Of a DNA stretch of 36,407 bases, positions 27,000 through 36,407 are shown piece after piece (positions within the stretch are counted from its first letter, which is position 1; every line of letters starts with the position of its first letter). Origin of the DNA: Candidatus Saccharimonadota bacterium (GTDB taxonomy: Bacteria; Patescibacteriota; Saccharimonadia; Saccharimonadales; Saccharimonadaceae). The position numbers were made by a program, and so were the translations under genes. The notes below the pieces were generated by a model. It saw only the letters and a program-made list of their open reading frames with translations. It was not told the origin of the DNA and ran no database searches. The stretch covers positions 1 to 36,407 of the forward strand of contig JACPYF010000013.1 of the NCBI GenBank assembly GCA_016196195.1, written 5' to 3'.

Positions 27000-29468
27000 C
27001 TATTCGGCCTTTACGCTGACCCTGAGGGCGCCTTCAGCAACTGTCGCCTGCAGGACATCACCTTTGCTAAAGTCGCCTGATAACATTCCGTCAGCCACCA
27101 AATGTTCTAGCTCGTCTTGTAGGACGCGCCGCAAGGGGCGTGCTCCGTTAAATTCATCATAGCCTTTATCAATCATCCATTTTTTGGCCTGGGGGGTCAC
27201 AACTATACTGAGGCCCTGGATGTTGAGACGGTCTTTGAGGTCTTTGACCTGAAGGTTAAATATCTTGCCTATTTCACTCCTAGTGAGAGCGTGGAACACT
27301 ACAACACCGTCAAAGCGATTGATCAGCTCTGGCCGCATTTTTTTAGACAGAGCTTCTTTGGCAGCAGATTCATTCTTTTTATGCATATCCTCCAGTTTCT
27401 TACCGTCATTTGCCGATTTCACCCTAAAACCTAGACTGGCTTCTTTTTTCATAGCTTCTGCGCCGAGATTACTAGTCAGGATAACAATGGTATTAGAAAA
27501 GTCGACGCTACGGCCCTTGGCATCGGTCAAACGCCCATCTTCTAGAAGCTGTAGTAGTAGCTGGAAAACATCTGGATGGGCTTTTTCGATCTCGTCTAGC
27601 AGAACAACGCTGTATGGTTGTCGGCGAATCTTGTCTGTTAATTGACCACCATCGTCATAGCCAACGTACCCAGCTGGTGCGCCAACTAGACGACTAGCGC
27701 TGTGACGCTCGCCGAACTCACTCATGTCAATTTTTATCAGAGCGTCCTCGCTGCCGAAAACTTCACGTGCTAGTACGCGAGCTAGCTCTGTTTTACCAAC
27801 GCCAGTTGGGCCCATGAATATGAATGAGCCAATAGGACGTTTTTTGCTGGCGATGCCCGAGCGGCTGCGACGAATACTTTTAGCAACTTTAGCAATTGCT
27901 TCTTTTTGACCAATAATAGATTTGCCTAGATGGCCCTCAAGGTTACGCAGTAGTGCCGCCTCTTTGGAAACAACCCGGTTGACTGGAATACCCGTCATAG
28001 TCGCAATAGCTGCCGCTACATCATCGGTTGTTAGCGGAATCGCATCTCGCTTTTCGTCGATATGTAGTTTGCTAAGTTTTTCGTTTAGTTGAGAGATTCG
28101 GGTTTTGCACATGGCAGCGCGCTCGTAGTTCTCGTTGGTTACGGCTTCTTCCATTTTGTCGTTTAGTAGATTAATCTGGCGCTGTATGTTGCGAGCCTCT
28201 GGCAATAATACGCCGTTTTTAACACGTACTTTGCTAGCAGCTTCATCGATAACGTCTATCGCCTTGTCGGGCATAAAGCGCTCGCTAACATAGCGATCAG
28301 CTAAATTCACAGTGTCTTCAATGATCTCGTCACTCAGCTTCACTCCGTGATAGCCCTCGTAGTGATGGCGCAAACCTTTGAGTATGGCTACGACATCTTT
28401 TAACTTCGGCTCTGGGGTCATTATTGACTGTAATCGACGCTCAAGCGCGGCGTCTTTCTCGATATGCTTTCGGTATTCATCGATAGTTGTTGCGCCGATC
28501 AAACGTATTTGCCCTCGGGCTAGGGCAGGCTTCAGTATATTCGCAGCGTCCATAGAGCCCTCTGCAGCCCCGGCACCGACTATCAAGTGCAGCTCGTCAA
28601 CAAAAAGGATGATATTTGTGTCATCAATAATTTCATTCATTACTTTCTTCAGACGCTCTTCGAACTCTCCGCGATATTTTGTACCGGCAATCATACCGGG
28701 TAAATCTAGCTGGATGATTCGTTTGTCTAACAGGTGCTCAGGAGCTTTTTCGTTAGCTATGCGCTGAGCTAGACCTTCGACAATCGCGGTTTTGCCAACA
28801 CCCGGGTCGCCGATCAGAACAGGATTGTTCTTTGTGCGACGACTCAAAATCGTTATCATACGATTTATCTGTTCATCGCGACCTATGACAGGGTCTAGCT
28901 CGTCCTTGTGCGCCTGGGCGGTTAGGTCGATGCCAAATGTGTCGAGCATGCCTTTTTTTGACCGGCGCTTTAAGCCAGTTTTTGCGCCTGTATTACCTAA
29001 ATGAAAAGCTTCCTTTTGATCGCGTAGGTAATCGTCTATTTCGTTGGACACTTCCTGCATATCGATGTTCATATCACGTAGCAAAACGCTAGCTCGAGCA
29101 TTTTTTTGCGACAATATGCTAAACAGGATATGCTCGGTACCGCAGTAATCTTGATGGAACTCTTGGGCAGTGTCCCAGCTCATCTTTAGAGTAAGTTTGG
29201 CAGTTTCACTAAGTCCTGTTGCACCAGCGCTTATAACAAGTGAGCGCGGAGTTAGGTTTAGAGCTGTGTGAGCACGTTCTAGCGTAACGCCGTTGTCAAA
29301 CAATATCCTGCCTCCGACCGAGTCCGGCTGAGACAAAAGCCCGAGTAATAGATGCTCGGTACCGATGTATGAGCTCCCAAGACTGCGTGCGATTACCTCA
29401 GCCTGCTGCAAACTACCGCGCGCATTGTCAGTTAGATACTGAGCGAAATCTTGAAAGTTTTCTGGCAT
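27000..29468 (-). CDS. clpC: ATP-dependent Clp protease ATP-binding subunit ClpC
   Basis: Clp_N repeats, [21 protein letters not shown]-like linker, [16 protein letters not shown]-terminal ClpB D2-small. Confidence 0.93.
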   Translation of the reverse strand: MPENFQDFAQYLTDNARGSLQQAEVIARSLGSSYIGTEHLLLGLLSQPDSVGGRILFDNGVTLERAHTALNLTPRSLVISAGATGLSETAKLTLKMSWDTAQEFHQDYCGTEHILFSILSQKNARASVLLRDMNIDMQEVSNEIDDYLRDQKEAFHLGNTGAKTGLKRRSKKGMLDTFGIDLTAQAHKDELDPVIGRDEQINRMITILSRRTKNNPVLIGDPGVGKTAIVEGLAQRIANEKAPEHLLDKRIIQLDLPGMIAGTKYRGEFEERLKKVMNEIIDDTNIILFVDELHLIVGAGAAEGSMDAANILKPALARGQIRLIGATTIDEYRKHIEKDAALERRLQSIMTPEPKLKDVVAILKGLRHHYEGYHGVKLSDEIIEDTVNLADRYVSERFMPDKAIDVIDEAASKVRVKNGVLLPEARNIQRQINLLNDKMEEAVTNENYERAAMCKTRISQLNEKLSKLHIDEKRDAIPLTTDDVAAAIATMTGIPVNRVVSKEAALLRNLEGHLGKSIIGQKEAIAKVAKSIRRSRSGIASKKRPIGSFIFMGPTGVGKTELARVLAREVFGSEDALIKIDMSEFGERHSASRLVGAPAGYVGYDDGGQLTDKIRRQPYSVVLLDEIEKAHPDVFQLLLQLLEDGRLTDAKGRSVDFSNTIVILTSNLGAEAMKKEASLGFRVKSANDGKKLEDMHKKNESAAKEALSKKMRPELINRFDGVVVFHALTRSEIGKIFNLQVKDLKDRLNIQGLSIVVTPQAKKWMIDKGYDEFNGARPLRRVLQDELEHLVADGMLSGDFSKGDVLQATVAEGALRVSVKAE

Positions 29469-29510
29469 ACTTATATTCTACCTCCAAATATGTCTATATG
29501 TATACCTAAA

Positions 29511-29538
29511 ATTATACGCATATTAGCACTCGTGTCAA
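29511..29538 (-). promoter_or_regulatory. clpC promoter
   Basis: Minus strand TTGACA (29533-29538), 16-nt spacer, TATAAT (29511-29516). Confidence 0.75.
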
Positions 29539-29549
29539 GCGAGTGCTAA
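29523..29549. promoter_or_regulatory. CIRCE element (HrcA operator)
   Basis: TTAGCACTC-N9-GAGTGCTAA, exact consensus. Confidence 0.95.
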
Positions 29550-29564
29550 CTATCGGTATTGCTG

Positions 29565-30689
29565 CTACTCTGTGGCTTCTTCGACGGCGTTTAGTAGAGA
29601 ATCTTCGATGTTCTTGCGTGGTTTTTCAGCAGGTTTGGTTGCTGTTTCGATATCTAGCTCGTAGCCAGTTAGCTGAGACGCCAAGCGCACGTTTTGACCG
29701 CCACGGCCGATTGCAATTGATTGCTGATCCTCGTTTACAAACACTTTGGCACGCTTGTCCCCTTCTTTATCGCTGACAATTTCGATCTTTTGGACTTCGG
29801 CAGGAGATAGGGCGGCTTTGATAAATGTTTCTGTGTCATCACTATATGAAATGATGTCGATCTTTTCTTGGTCACCGACTTCGTTCATAACAGCCTGTAT
29901 ACGCGTACCGTGGCTACCAACAAAGGTACCGACTGGGTCTACACCTGGGACGTTTGATACAACAGCGATTTTAGATCGTCGTCCTGCTTCGCGAGCAATA
30001 GTCTTGATCTCAACAGCACCACTCTCAATTTCTGGAACTTCACTAGCAAAAAGTAGCTTGATAAAGCCAGTGCTAGCGCGAGACAAAATCAATTGCGGGC
30101 CACGGTTACCTCGTTCGATTTCTTTTAGTAGTACTTTTACACGTGAACCTGCAGAGTAATATTCACCCTGGATTTGTTCGCTAGCTGGAATAATGCCAGT
30201 TGCGTTACCTAGGTCGATACGCACGACACGTGGTTCAACACGCTGCACTGTACCGTTTAGTATTTCCCCTACTTTGTCCTCAAAAGCAGCACTAACGACT
30301 TCTCGTTCGGCTTCACGCAATCGTTGCAGGACAACTTGTTTTGCAGTTTGCGCAGCAACGCGACCAAAAGTTGTGGCCTTTGCAGTTTTTTCCTCTATAA
30401 AGTCACCTACCTTGGCGTCTTTTTTCACTTTCTGAGCGTCCTCTAAGCTGATTTGGTTGATGTCGTTTTCGACTTCCTCGGCAACTTCGCGGCCAACAGA
30501 GATTGTTGCTTCTCCACTGTTAGTGTTCAGAACTGCTTTTACTAACTGATCACGCTCGCCATTGTCACGACGCCACGCGGCCGCTATAGCTTGTTCGATT
30601 ACTTCTACTACTGTTTCTTCGGGTAAGTTTTTTTCTTCGGCGATTGTTCGTACAGCTTGAGTAAGCTGCTTTAGATCTAATCCATCCAT
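29565..30689 (-). CDS. nusA: Transcription termination/antitermination factor NusA
   Basis: S1 region, GVDPVGTFVGSHGTRIQAVMNEVGDQEKIDII, SIAIGRGGQNVRLASQLTGYELDI. Confidence 0.93.
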   Translation of the reverse strand: MDGLDLKQLTQAVRTIAEEKNLPEETVVEVIEQAIAAAWRRDNGERDQLVKAVLNTNSGEATISVGREVAEEVENDINQISLEDAQKVKKDAKVGDFIEEKTAKATTFGRVAAQTAKQVVLQRLREAEREVVSAAFEDKVGEILNGTVQRVEPRVVRIDLGNATGIIPASEQIQGEYYSAGSRVKVLLKEIERGNRGPQLILSRASTGFIKLLFASEVPEIESGAVEIKTIAREAGRRSKIAVVSNVPGVDPVGTFVGSHGTRIQAVMNEVGDQEKIDIISYSDDTETFIKAALSPAEVQKIEIVSDKEGDKRAKVFVNEDQQSIAIGRGGQNVRLASQLTGYELDIETATKPAEKPRKNIEDSLLNAVEEATE

Positions 30690-30710
30690 AATGTTTTCTC
30701 CTTTGATTAA

Positions 30711-30738
30711 AAAACCCGGGCCTTGATGGTCCGGTTAA
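30711..30738 (-). terminator. Intrinsic terminator between the M13 locus and nusA
   Basis: Minus strand CCGGACC-atcaa-GGCCCGG followed by a T-run. Confidence 0.6.
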
Positions 30739-30779
30739 CTGTTTGCAATTATATAGCAAGGCTATATTTTACGCAAGCG

Positions 30780-32607
30780 CTACCAGATCTTGGCACGTTT
30801 TACCGGCGGGCGGTACAGCTTGTCACCTTCTTTGACATCAAATGCTTTGTAGAAATCATTTATATGCTGGAAGATGGCGTTGATTCTAAACTCTGATGGC
30901 GGGTGCGGGTCGGTCAGTGCAAATTCACGTGCTTTCTGATCACGTATACTCACCGCTTCGGTGAAAGCATAGTTTGTGAAGAAATCATGTACATGGCTTG
31001 GCAAAGCTTTTCTTTTCGCTCACCGTCTGCCAGCTGCGAACATTGCCGTCAGCATCGAATTGTGAGCCTTGGTCGTCAAAAGCATGGGTAAGCTCATGCC
31101 CAATCACCATACCGATTCCCCCAAAGTTCTGAGCCATACTGTACTCGCGGTCAAAAAATGGCGCCTGGAGTATACCCGCCGGAAAACATATGACCAAACG
31201 GCTTGGATCGTGATATGCATTCACCGTTTGCGGGCTCATGTACCATTGATCACGAGAGTTTGGCTGCCCCAGGCGTGATAATTCAAAATCATGATTAAAC
31301 ATCTCTGCCTCTAGCAAGTTCTCTACAAATGAATCTCTGGCGACCCTTAGTGACGTGAAATCCCTCCATTTATCGGGGTAGCCTATTAAAACTTTCATGT
31401 TTCGAAGCTTTTTGATGGCATAGGCCTTTGTTGCGTCACCCATCCAGTCCAGGTCCTCGATACGCCCGGCGAAGGTGTTCGATATCTCATCGACCATCTG
31501 TAGAACTGCCTTTTTCGATGCCTCTGGAAAATGCTCGCCTACATATAGCTGACCAACGTTCTCGCCCATTGCATGATCCATACAATAAACTACTTTTTTC
31601 CAATGAGGCTGGTCCTTTTTTGTGCCGTTAATTACTTTTCCAAAAAATTCAAAATAGATTTTTGCTGTCTTTTTAGAAATAACCGGAAGATACTGTCTGA
31701 GCAGCTGCCACTTTAGATAAATATGCCAATCCTCCACAGGAAGATCGACAAAACTTTTGTTGATAAATTCCATAAATTCTGGCTGATCATGGCTGATATT
31801 TTTTGTGTACGACAAGTTTGCACCGTTCGCGTACTCTTGCCAATCAATATTTGCGTAAGTATTTTGTAAATCTTCAAAAGATATAGGGTGGTAATTAGCC
31901 TCAACGTCCCTCAACTGCGAGTTTGTGCGTTGAATTTTTGCTATCTTATGTTCAAATGAAAATATCGTATCAACAAATTTTTCTTTTGACGCTGCAATAT
32001 CACTATATAAATCATAGGCGTTCCCTAGGAAATCTTTGTATTTATCACGAGCCTTTACCATCTCTTTGTCGCTAGACAGATAGTAGTCACGATCAGGCAA
32101 GGATAGCCCGCCTTGATATAGGTGTGCTACGTACTTTGTGGCATCATTTTCGTCAGTACCTACGTAAAGAGCCCAGGGTACATTAGCCCCTCTTCTGTGC
32201 AGCTGGCCTATTACATTTGACAAGCTTGATGGTCCATCTGTAGCCGTTATCGTGCTCATGATTTCTCCTAGGACAGACCAGTGGCGCTCTTCAAACTTGT
32301 CGAAATTTATACCTGTGTAATAAAAATCGCGTGCTTGCTTTTCTATACTATTAATATCTTTCTTGGACTGAAGACCTTCGTAAATATTTCGCATATTCTC
32401 CAGCGCTTCTTCCCTCAGGACATGAAATGTGCCCCACCTAGACTCAGTGTCGGGCATGGGATTATCATTTAGCCAGTTGCTGTTGGCATAAGTAAAGAAA
32501 TCATCCTGGGGACGCACAGATTCATCTAGATGTTGCTCCATCTTCATTGTCATTATTAATGAGTATACTGGAACTAGGTAACAATAGACAAAACTTGTTG
32601 TAAGCAC
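30780..32607 (-). pseudogene. M13 family metallopeptidase, internally deleted and frameshifted
   Basis: ORF 30985-32607 ends shortly after VIGHELTHAFDDQGSQFDADGNVRSWQTVSEKKSFAKP; the C-terminus (DFFTNYAFTEAV...ALTDPHPPSEFRINA...YRPPVKRAKIW*) is in another frame at 30780-31004. The ENxxD segment is absent. Confidence 0.8.
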
Positions 32608-32759
32608 CGTATATTTGTTATCATATTGGTAGCAGTGTTTGTACTTTTAGCTCAGGCTAGATTTTTACAAACAAGCTTTAATAATTCTTTACCGACGTGC
32701 CTTGATTGGCTCAGCGTCACCACTAGTAAAAAACCTTAGACGAATAAAGGATTATTAAA

Positions 32760-33020
32760 GTGTCTCTAACAATAAACGAACGAATAACGGTAGTGGCGGT
32801 GTTTGGCGATAAAGATTCGCCGCTAACACCCGTGCACATGCGCTGGGGTAAAAAACAATACAAGCTGGGCAAGGTGGACTTTTATCACACCACCCGTGAT
32901 GGCAATCATACGGTGCATCATTTTTCGCTGACAGATGATGCGCAGTCTATGTATATGAAACTAGCTTTTCATAGCGGCAGCTTGGTCTGGACCCTGCAAG
33001 AAACCGAGGCCTGCCAATGA
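32760..33020 (+). CDS. Small conserved-looking protein coupled to Y-family polymerase
   Basis: 86 aa, GTG start; stop overlaps the dinB-like start (ATGA). Confidence 0.65.
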   Translation: MSLTINERITVVAVFGDKDSPLTPVHMRWGKKQYKLGKVDFYHTTRDGNHTVHHFSLTDDAQSMYMKLAFHSGSLVWTLQETEACQ

Positions 33021-34279
33021 AACACACCACAGGCAAGATGGACCTAGGTATCAACCAAATAGAGCCAAAGATCATGCATATTGACCTAAATTCGTGCTTT
33101 GCCACGATCGAGCAACAGGCCAAGCGACACTGGCGCGGTAAACCAGTCGGCGTTGTGGCCTATGACAGCCCCGGCGGCATCATACTAGCTGCTAGCTACG
33201 AAGCCAAAAGATTGGGCATAAAATTAGGGACCCGAGTGTGGGAAGCGCAAAAGATCAGCCCTGGTATACACATATGCCGGGTAGACCCGCCAAAATACCG
33301 CGAAGCACACAGATTATTCCGTGAAGTACTAGAAAACTACACCAGTGACGTCAAAGCCCGCAGTATCGACGAATTTGTGCTGGATTTATCTGATAGCAGA
33401 GCCATAAAAGACGGCAAAACTATGCAGCAAATCGGGCATGAGATCAAGCAGGAGGTTTACAGACACGTTGGCGAAGCAGTTAGCTGCAACGTTGGTATAG
33501 GCCCAAATAGATTTTTGGCCAAGCTGGCCTCTGGTCTGAATAAGCCAAACGGACTAGACGCTATTGATAGTAATAATATGGATGAAATATATGGCGGTCT
33601 AGAACTGCAAGACCTACCCGGCATCAACCGACGCTATGACATGCGCCTGCGCCTGGGTGGAATCAACAGCGTATCTGATTTTCTGGCAGCAGACGCCCAG
33701 ACTCTGCGAGGCATATTTGGTGGCATAGTTGGGTATTATTGGTGGCTGAGGCTACGCGGCTGGGAGATTGACGATCGCGACTGGAAGAGTGGCCAGCAAA
33801 TCGGCCACCAGTATGCAATGAGAGAAAAACTGCCCTACGATCAGCTAGATCCCATCATCTTTAAACTTGCGCAAAAGATTGCCCGCAGACTGAGCAACAA
33901 AGACCAGAAAGCAACCGGTATACGAGTCGGGCTGCGCTATGTCCGCTCGCCTTACTGGCACAAGTCGAAACGCTTAACCCACCATTTGATCACAACCCAG
34001 GATATATTTCGAGCAGCTCGTGAGCTGATTGACATAGACGCACCAAAGGGCGCTGGTCTAGTTAGTCTGCTATCCGTAACGGCCTTTGATTTTGAGCCCC
34101 TTGACCCCGAGCAGCTGGCCTTTAACATGACGGGTCGACCTATTGCGAACCGTGGCGCAATTGCAAAGGCTATGAGTAGCGTCAATGATCGTTACGGAGA
34201 TTTCGCCCTGATACCAGCGACTATGATAGGTACTGATGAAATCGCGGGTGATTCGATAGCGTTTGGCAATTTAACCTAG
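33017..34279 (+). CDS. dinB: Y-family DNA polymerase (DinB/Pol IV-like)
   Basis: IMHIDLNSCFATIEQQ, ARSIDEFVLDLS catalytic motif, CNVGIGPNRFLAKLAS, DLPGINRR HhH. Confidence 0.88.
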   Translation: MKHTTGKMDLGINQIEPKIMHIDLNSCFATIEQQAKRHWRGKPVGVVAYDSPGGIILAASYEAKRLGIKLGTRVWEAQKISPGIHICRVDPPKYREAHRLFREVLENYTSDVKARSIDEFVLDLSDSRAIKDGKTMQQIGHEIKQEVYRHVGEAVSCNVGIGPNRFLAKLASGLNKPNGLDAIDSNNMDEIYGGLELQDLPGINRRYDMRLRLGGINSVSDFLAADAQTLRGIFGGIVGYYWWLRLRGWEIDDRDWKSGQQIGHQYAMREKLPYDQLDPIIFKLAQKIARRLSNKDQKATGIRVGLRYVRSPYWHKSKRLTHHLITTQDIFRAARELIDIDAPKGAGLVSLLSVTAFDFEPLDPEQLAFNMTGRPIANRGAIAKAMSSVNDRYGDFALIPATMIGTDEIAGDSIAFGNLT

Positions 34280-35200
34280 GTTCTCTAAAAACTCGTCTAC
34301 CGCCGGTGGTTGACCTCCCATAGATATAGCGCCGAGACGAATGTCGCCTGTATGTCCATGCCAATGCTGCCAAACTCTGCTGGCAAACTTCATTTGTCGA
34401 AGCTTTTTTGACGTAATCGCCTCTAGACCACTGCCCTGCGCACTCTTTTTGCGATATTTTACTTCTATCAGGCTGATCGCGTCCCCCTTTTGAGCTACAA
34501 TATCGACTTCACATAGCTTTGTGCGCCAGTTTTTATCAATGATGTTAAAGCCCAGGCTTTCTAGATAATTTGCGGCTGCATCTTCAGCGATACGACCGGT
34601 CGTAGACTTGATCTTGTCAGTTTTTTTAACAGAGGAAACCTCTAGGCCTAGGGCTTTTTTAACGGGCGTAAAGCTGAGCCTATGTATTTCGCTGGGACCA
34701 TTTTTGGCTAAACTAGTACTGTGCAATGCAGTTCCGTAGCCAACATGCTTGTCAAAGCCGTATTGTGGGTAGTCTTTGTTTGCGACTTCGCTCATATAGT
34801 AATCCCTGGCGACCTTGGCGATTATACTGGCTGCTGAAACACTTGGGACTAGTAGGTCCGCTTGCTTCATAGTGGTCACCCGGGGATCATCTATCAACCT
34901 GATAGTGCCGTCTATTATTATCTCGTCATATTCAACGTCTATATCTTTGAGCGCCATACGTGATGCCATCTTTAAGGCTTCGGACAGGCCAATACGGTCG
35001 ATCGTTTCCGCTGATACCCAACCCAGACCTATAGCGACAGCCTTTTCTTTAATTTCTTTTGCCAATACAACACGTTTTTTGGCTGTGAGCTTTTTGCTAT
35101 CAGTTAGCCCCTCGATCTGCACGCCACCCAACACGACTACGCCAACAACCAAGGGACCAGCCCACGCCCCTCTGCCTACTTCATCTACCCCTACAATCAT
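34271..35200 (-). CDS. rnhB: Ribonuclease HII fused to a YraN/UPF0102 nuclease-like domain
   Basis: MIVGVDEVGRGAWAGPLVVGVV...SVSAASIIAKVARD; C-terminal GRIAEDAAANYLESLGFNIIDKNWRTKLCEVDIVAQKGDAISLIEVKYRK (YraN pattern). Confidence 0.9.
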   Translation of the reverse strand: MIVGVDEVGRGAWAGPLVVGVVVLGGVQIEGLTDSKKLTAKKRVVLAKEIKEKAVAIGLGWVSAETIDRIGLSEALKMASRMALKDIDVEYDEIIIDGTIRLIDDPRVTTMKQADLLVPSVSAASIIAKVARDYYMSEVANKDYPQYGFDKHVGYGTALHSTSLAKNGPSEIHRLSFTPVKKALGLEVSSVKKTDKIKSTTGRIAEDAAANYLESLGFNIIDKNWRTKLCEVDIVAQKGDAISLIEVKYRKKSAQGSGLEAITSKKLRQMKFASRVWQHWHGHTGDIRLGAISMGGQPPAVDEFLENLG

Positions 35201-35210
35201 ACGTCTACTA

Positions 35211-35239
35211 TAGACTATTTTTTTTATCTGTATTATGAT
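35211..35239 (+). promoter_or_regulatory. Putative promoter of ncRNA copy B
   Basis: TAGACT-17 nt-TATGAT. Confidence 0.35.
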
Positions 35240-35284
35240 GACAGGGATTTCGATGGCGTTAAAGCCTACGCGATCGGACCTTTT

Positions 35285-35575
35285 AGACAAGGAGAACCCC
35301 TAACTGCGCCGCGTCCAGTTTGAAAATGTTCGGAGTGCCGGCAGCAGGCGCACACCGGGGGACACTCCGACAACTCGTGGTGGACGACGGATGCTATTCA
35401 CTGGCCCTTCCGTTGCCCGCCACGCAGTCTTATCCCATGATGCGCATTTGATGTCGAGTGGAGCTCCAAACTACCCCACTCGACCGTGCATTTGCGGCGT
35501 CCTGGAGCGGGTAGGTGCGGCCATTTCTAGCCGCACCTACCCGAACCTGGCGTTCTCCTTGTCTTAATTTTTTTT
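35285..35575 (+). ncRNA. Candidate structured ncRNA copy B
   Basis: Closing helix 35285-35297/35552-35564 (13 bp perfect) followed by T8; hairpin 35508-35543 (14 bp); helix ATGCGC/GTGCAT (35440-35445/35486-35491) enclosing 9-bp GTCGAGTGG/CCACTCGAC. Confidence 0.65.
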
Positions 35576-35587
35576 GAAACTATCCTT

Positions 35588-35613
35588 AAAACTACCTATA
35601 TGGTAGTTTTTTT
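35588..35613 (+). terminator. Intrinsic terminator after ncRNA copy B
   Basis: AAAACTACC-tata-TGGTAGTTTTTTT. Confidence 0.75.
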
Positions 35614-35635
35614 GTAAAAAACACAAAAAAAGGGG

Positions 35636-35664
35636 TTTACATACAAAAACATAAGGAGTATCGT
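35636..35664 (+). promoter_or_regulatory. Putative promoter of ncRNA copy C
   Basis: TTTACA-17 nt-TATCGT. Confidence 0.5.
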
Positions 35665-35671
35665 AAAAGTA

Positions 35672-36025
35672 GGTAGAAGAACCCGCTACGCGAAGAGTTC
35701 TCCCGCAGCTCCAATACAAACAAAGACGAGAAAAAAGCTTTCAACAAAAACTTGTAGGGCCGTTCATTGGAAATGTAGATCATCGCACGCTAGCGCATAG
35801 AATGTGCTTGTGGCAGAAGAGCTACAATATTTCCGAGTGATTGAAAGGTCACGCCAGACCCAGCGCAAGGAATTGCACTGGTGTAAATCACCATGATAGC
35901 GCCAGAGGAGGCCTCCTAATCTACTGGAAGCCCGCAAAGTGCTATCGCCTCTCTAAGCAAGTTCCCGACGGGTGGCGCTCATCACGAGCGTCACCCGTCA
36001 CGAGGCTTTTTCTCGTCTTTTTTCA
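35672..36025 (+). ncRNA. Candidate structured ncRNA copy C
   Basis: Closing helix 35725-35738/36007-36019 (GACGAGAAAAAAGC/GCTTTTTCTCGTC, one bulged A) followed by T6; hairpin 35969-36001 (14 bp); helix GATAGC/GCTATC (35895-35900/35943-35948); CCATGAT shared with copy B. Confidence 0.65.
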
Positions 36026-36053
36026 TGCTTTGAAATAATTTGACAAAAGTGTT

Positions 36054-36083
36054 GACAAGTTTTTTAGTATTGTGATATTATAG
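36054..36083 (+). promoter_or_regulatory. Promoter at right edge
   Basis: TTGACA-18 nt-TATTAT. Confidence 0.6.
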
Positions 36084-36089
36084 TTTATG

Positions 36090-36400
36090 AAATCGGGCAT
36101 CCAGCCTGATCAACCAAAAGGCAAGTGATCGGATGACACAGAACGTTCTGACCCCTCGCGCCGCGGCACGCGGTAGCACCTCAGAGACGCTGATGAGCAC
36201 CACCTCGAACGCCGCGGACCGCGGCGCCCACGCGATCACCTCGGACGCCGCAGAGGCCTCCTCGGGCTGACGCCGGCGCGCACAACTTCGTAGATCCTGA
36301 CTCGGGAGGGTCAACAGTCATACCAGACAGTTGGATCACGAAGGCAGACCTACCCGGGCAGCACCATTCATTTGGTGCTGCCCGGGGGGTCCATTTTTTT
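36090..36400 (+). ncRNA. Possible fourth structured RNA (copy D) or short-ORF transcript
   Basis: Own promoter; helix CTTCGTaGATCC/GGATCACGAAG (36286-36297/36333-36343); 13-bp hairpin 36353-36386; T7 tract 36394-36400. No closing helix found. Confidence 0.4.
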
Positions 36401-36407
36401 ACAAGCA

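Noticed and set aside
27265-27645. Plus-strand ORFs inside clpC
   Set aside because: Antisense shadow ORFs of a conserved gene.
35285-36025. Retron msr-msd (terminal a1/a2 inverted repeats)
   Set aside because: No reverse transcriptase gene in the window and several similar units; architecture similarity alone is insufficient.
35285-36025. tmRNA, RNase P RNA or SRP RNA
   Set aside because: Hallmark motifs (CCA-ended tRNA-like domain, GAGGAAAGUCC, GGAAGGAAGCAG) were not found, although divergent forms need cmscan to exclude.
35841-36038. 65-aa ORF in copy C region
   Set aside because: Runs through the 14-bp hairpin and terminator; no protein family resemblance.
36078-36314. 78-aa minus-strand ORF
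   Set aside because: Antisense of a GC-rich segment; opposite to the clear promoter and terminator direction.
1-36407. CRISPR array or cas genes
   Set aside because: No regularly spaced direct repeats and no Cas-like proteins among the ORFs.

Overview
The window looks like a chromosomal segment of a small-genome bacterium, probably Patescibacteria/Saccharibacteria-like (inferred from gene content and protein style, not proven). Housekeeping genes: coaE, NDH-2, an FAD-linked 2-hydroxyacid dehydrogenase, cfa, a short CDF transporter, typA, rsmD, recG, tyrS, a PBP1-type transpeptidase, a PIN/TRAM protein, radA, clpC under a CIRCE element, nusA, a Y-family polymerase and an rnhB-yraN fusion. There are two tRNAs (Phe-GAA and Leu-GAG). 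A large serine recombinase whose 3' end lies inside tRNA-Leu marks an integrated island (~9.35 to ~15.3 kb or beyond). Its cargo is a compact operon: HTH protein, nucleotidyltransferase, DUF5680-like protein, SET protein with a post-SET Cys cluster, P-loop kinase and an unknown protein. The most unusual signal is noncoding. Three regions (minus strand ~15.47-15.80 kb; plus strand 35.25-35.58 kb and 35.67-36.03 kb) share one architecture: a 10-13 bp closing helix around ~270-295 nt, a mid-molecule helix with different base pairs in each copy, a 12-14 bp hairpin just before the 3' closing strand, and a promoter plus terminator. A weaker fourth candidate is at the right edge. None shows the hallmarks of tmRNA, RNase P RNA or SRP RNA, so they may be a multicopy structured ncRNA family. 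Two damaged genes were also seen: a frameshifted GNAT fragment and an M13 metallopeptidase lacking its ENxxD region.
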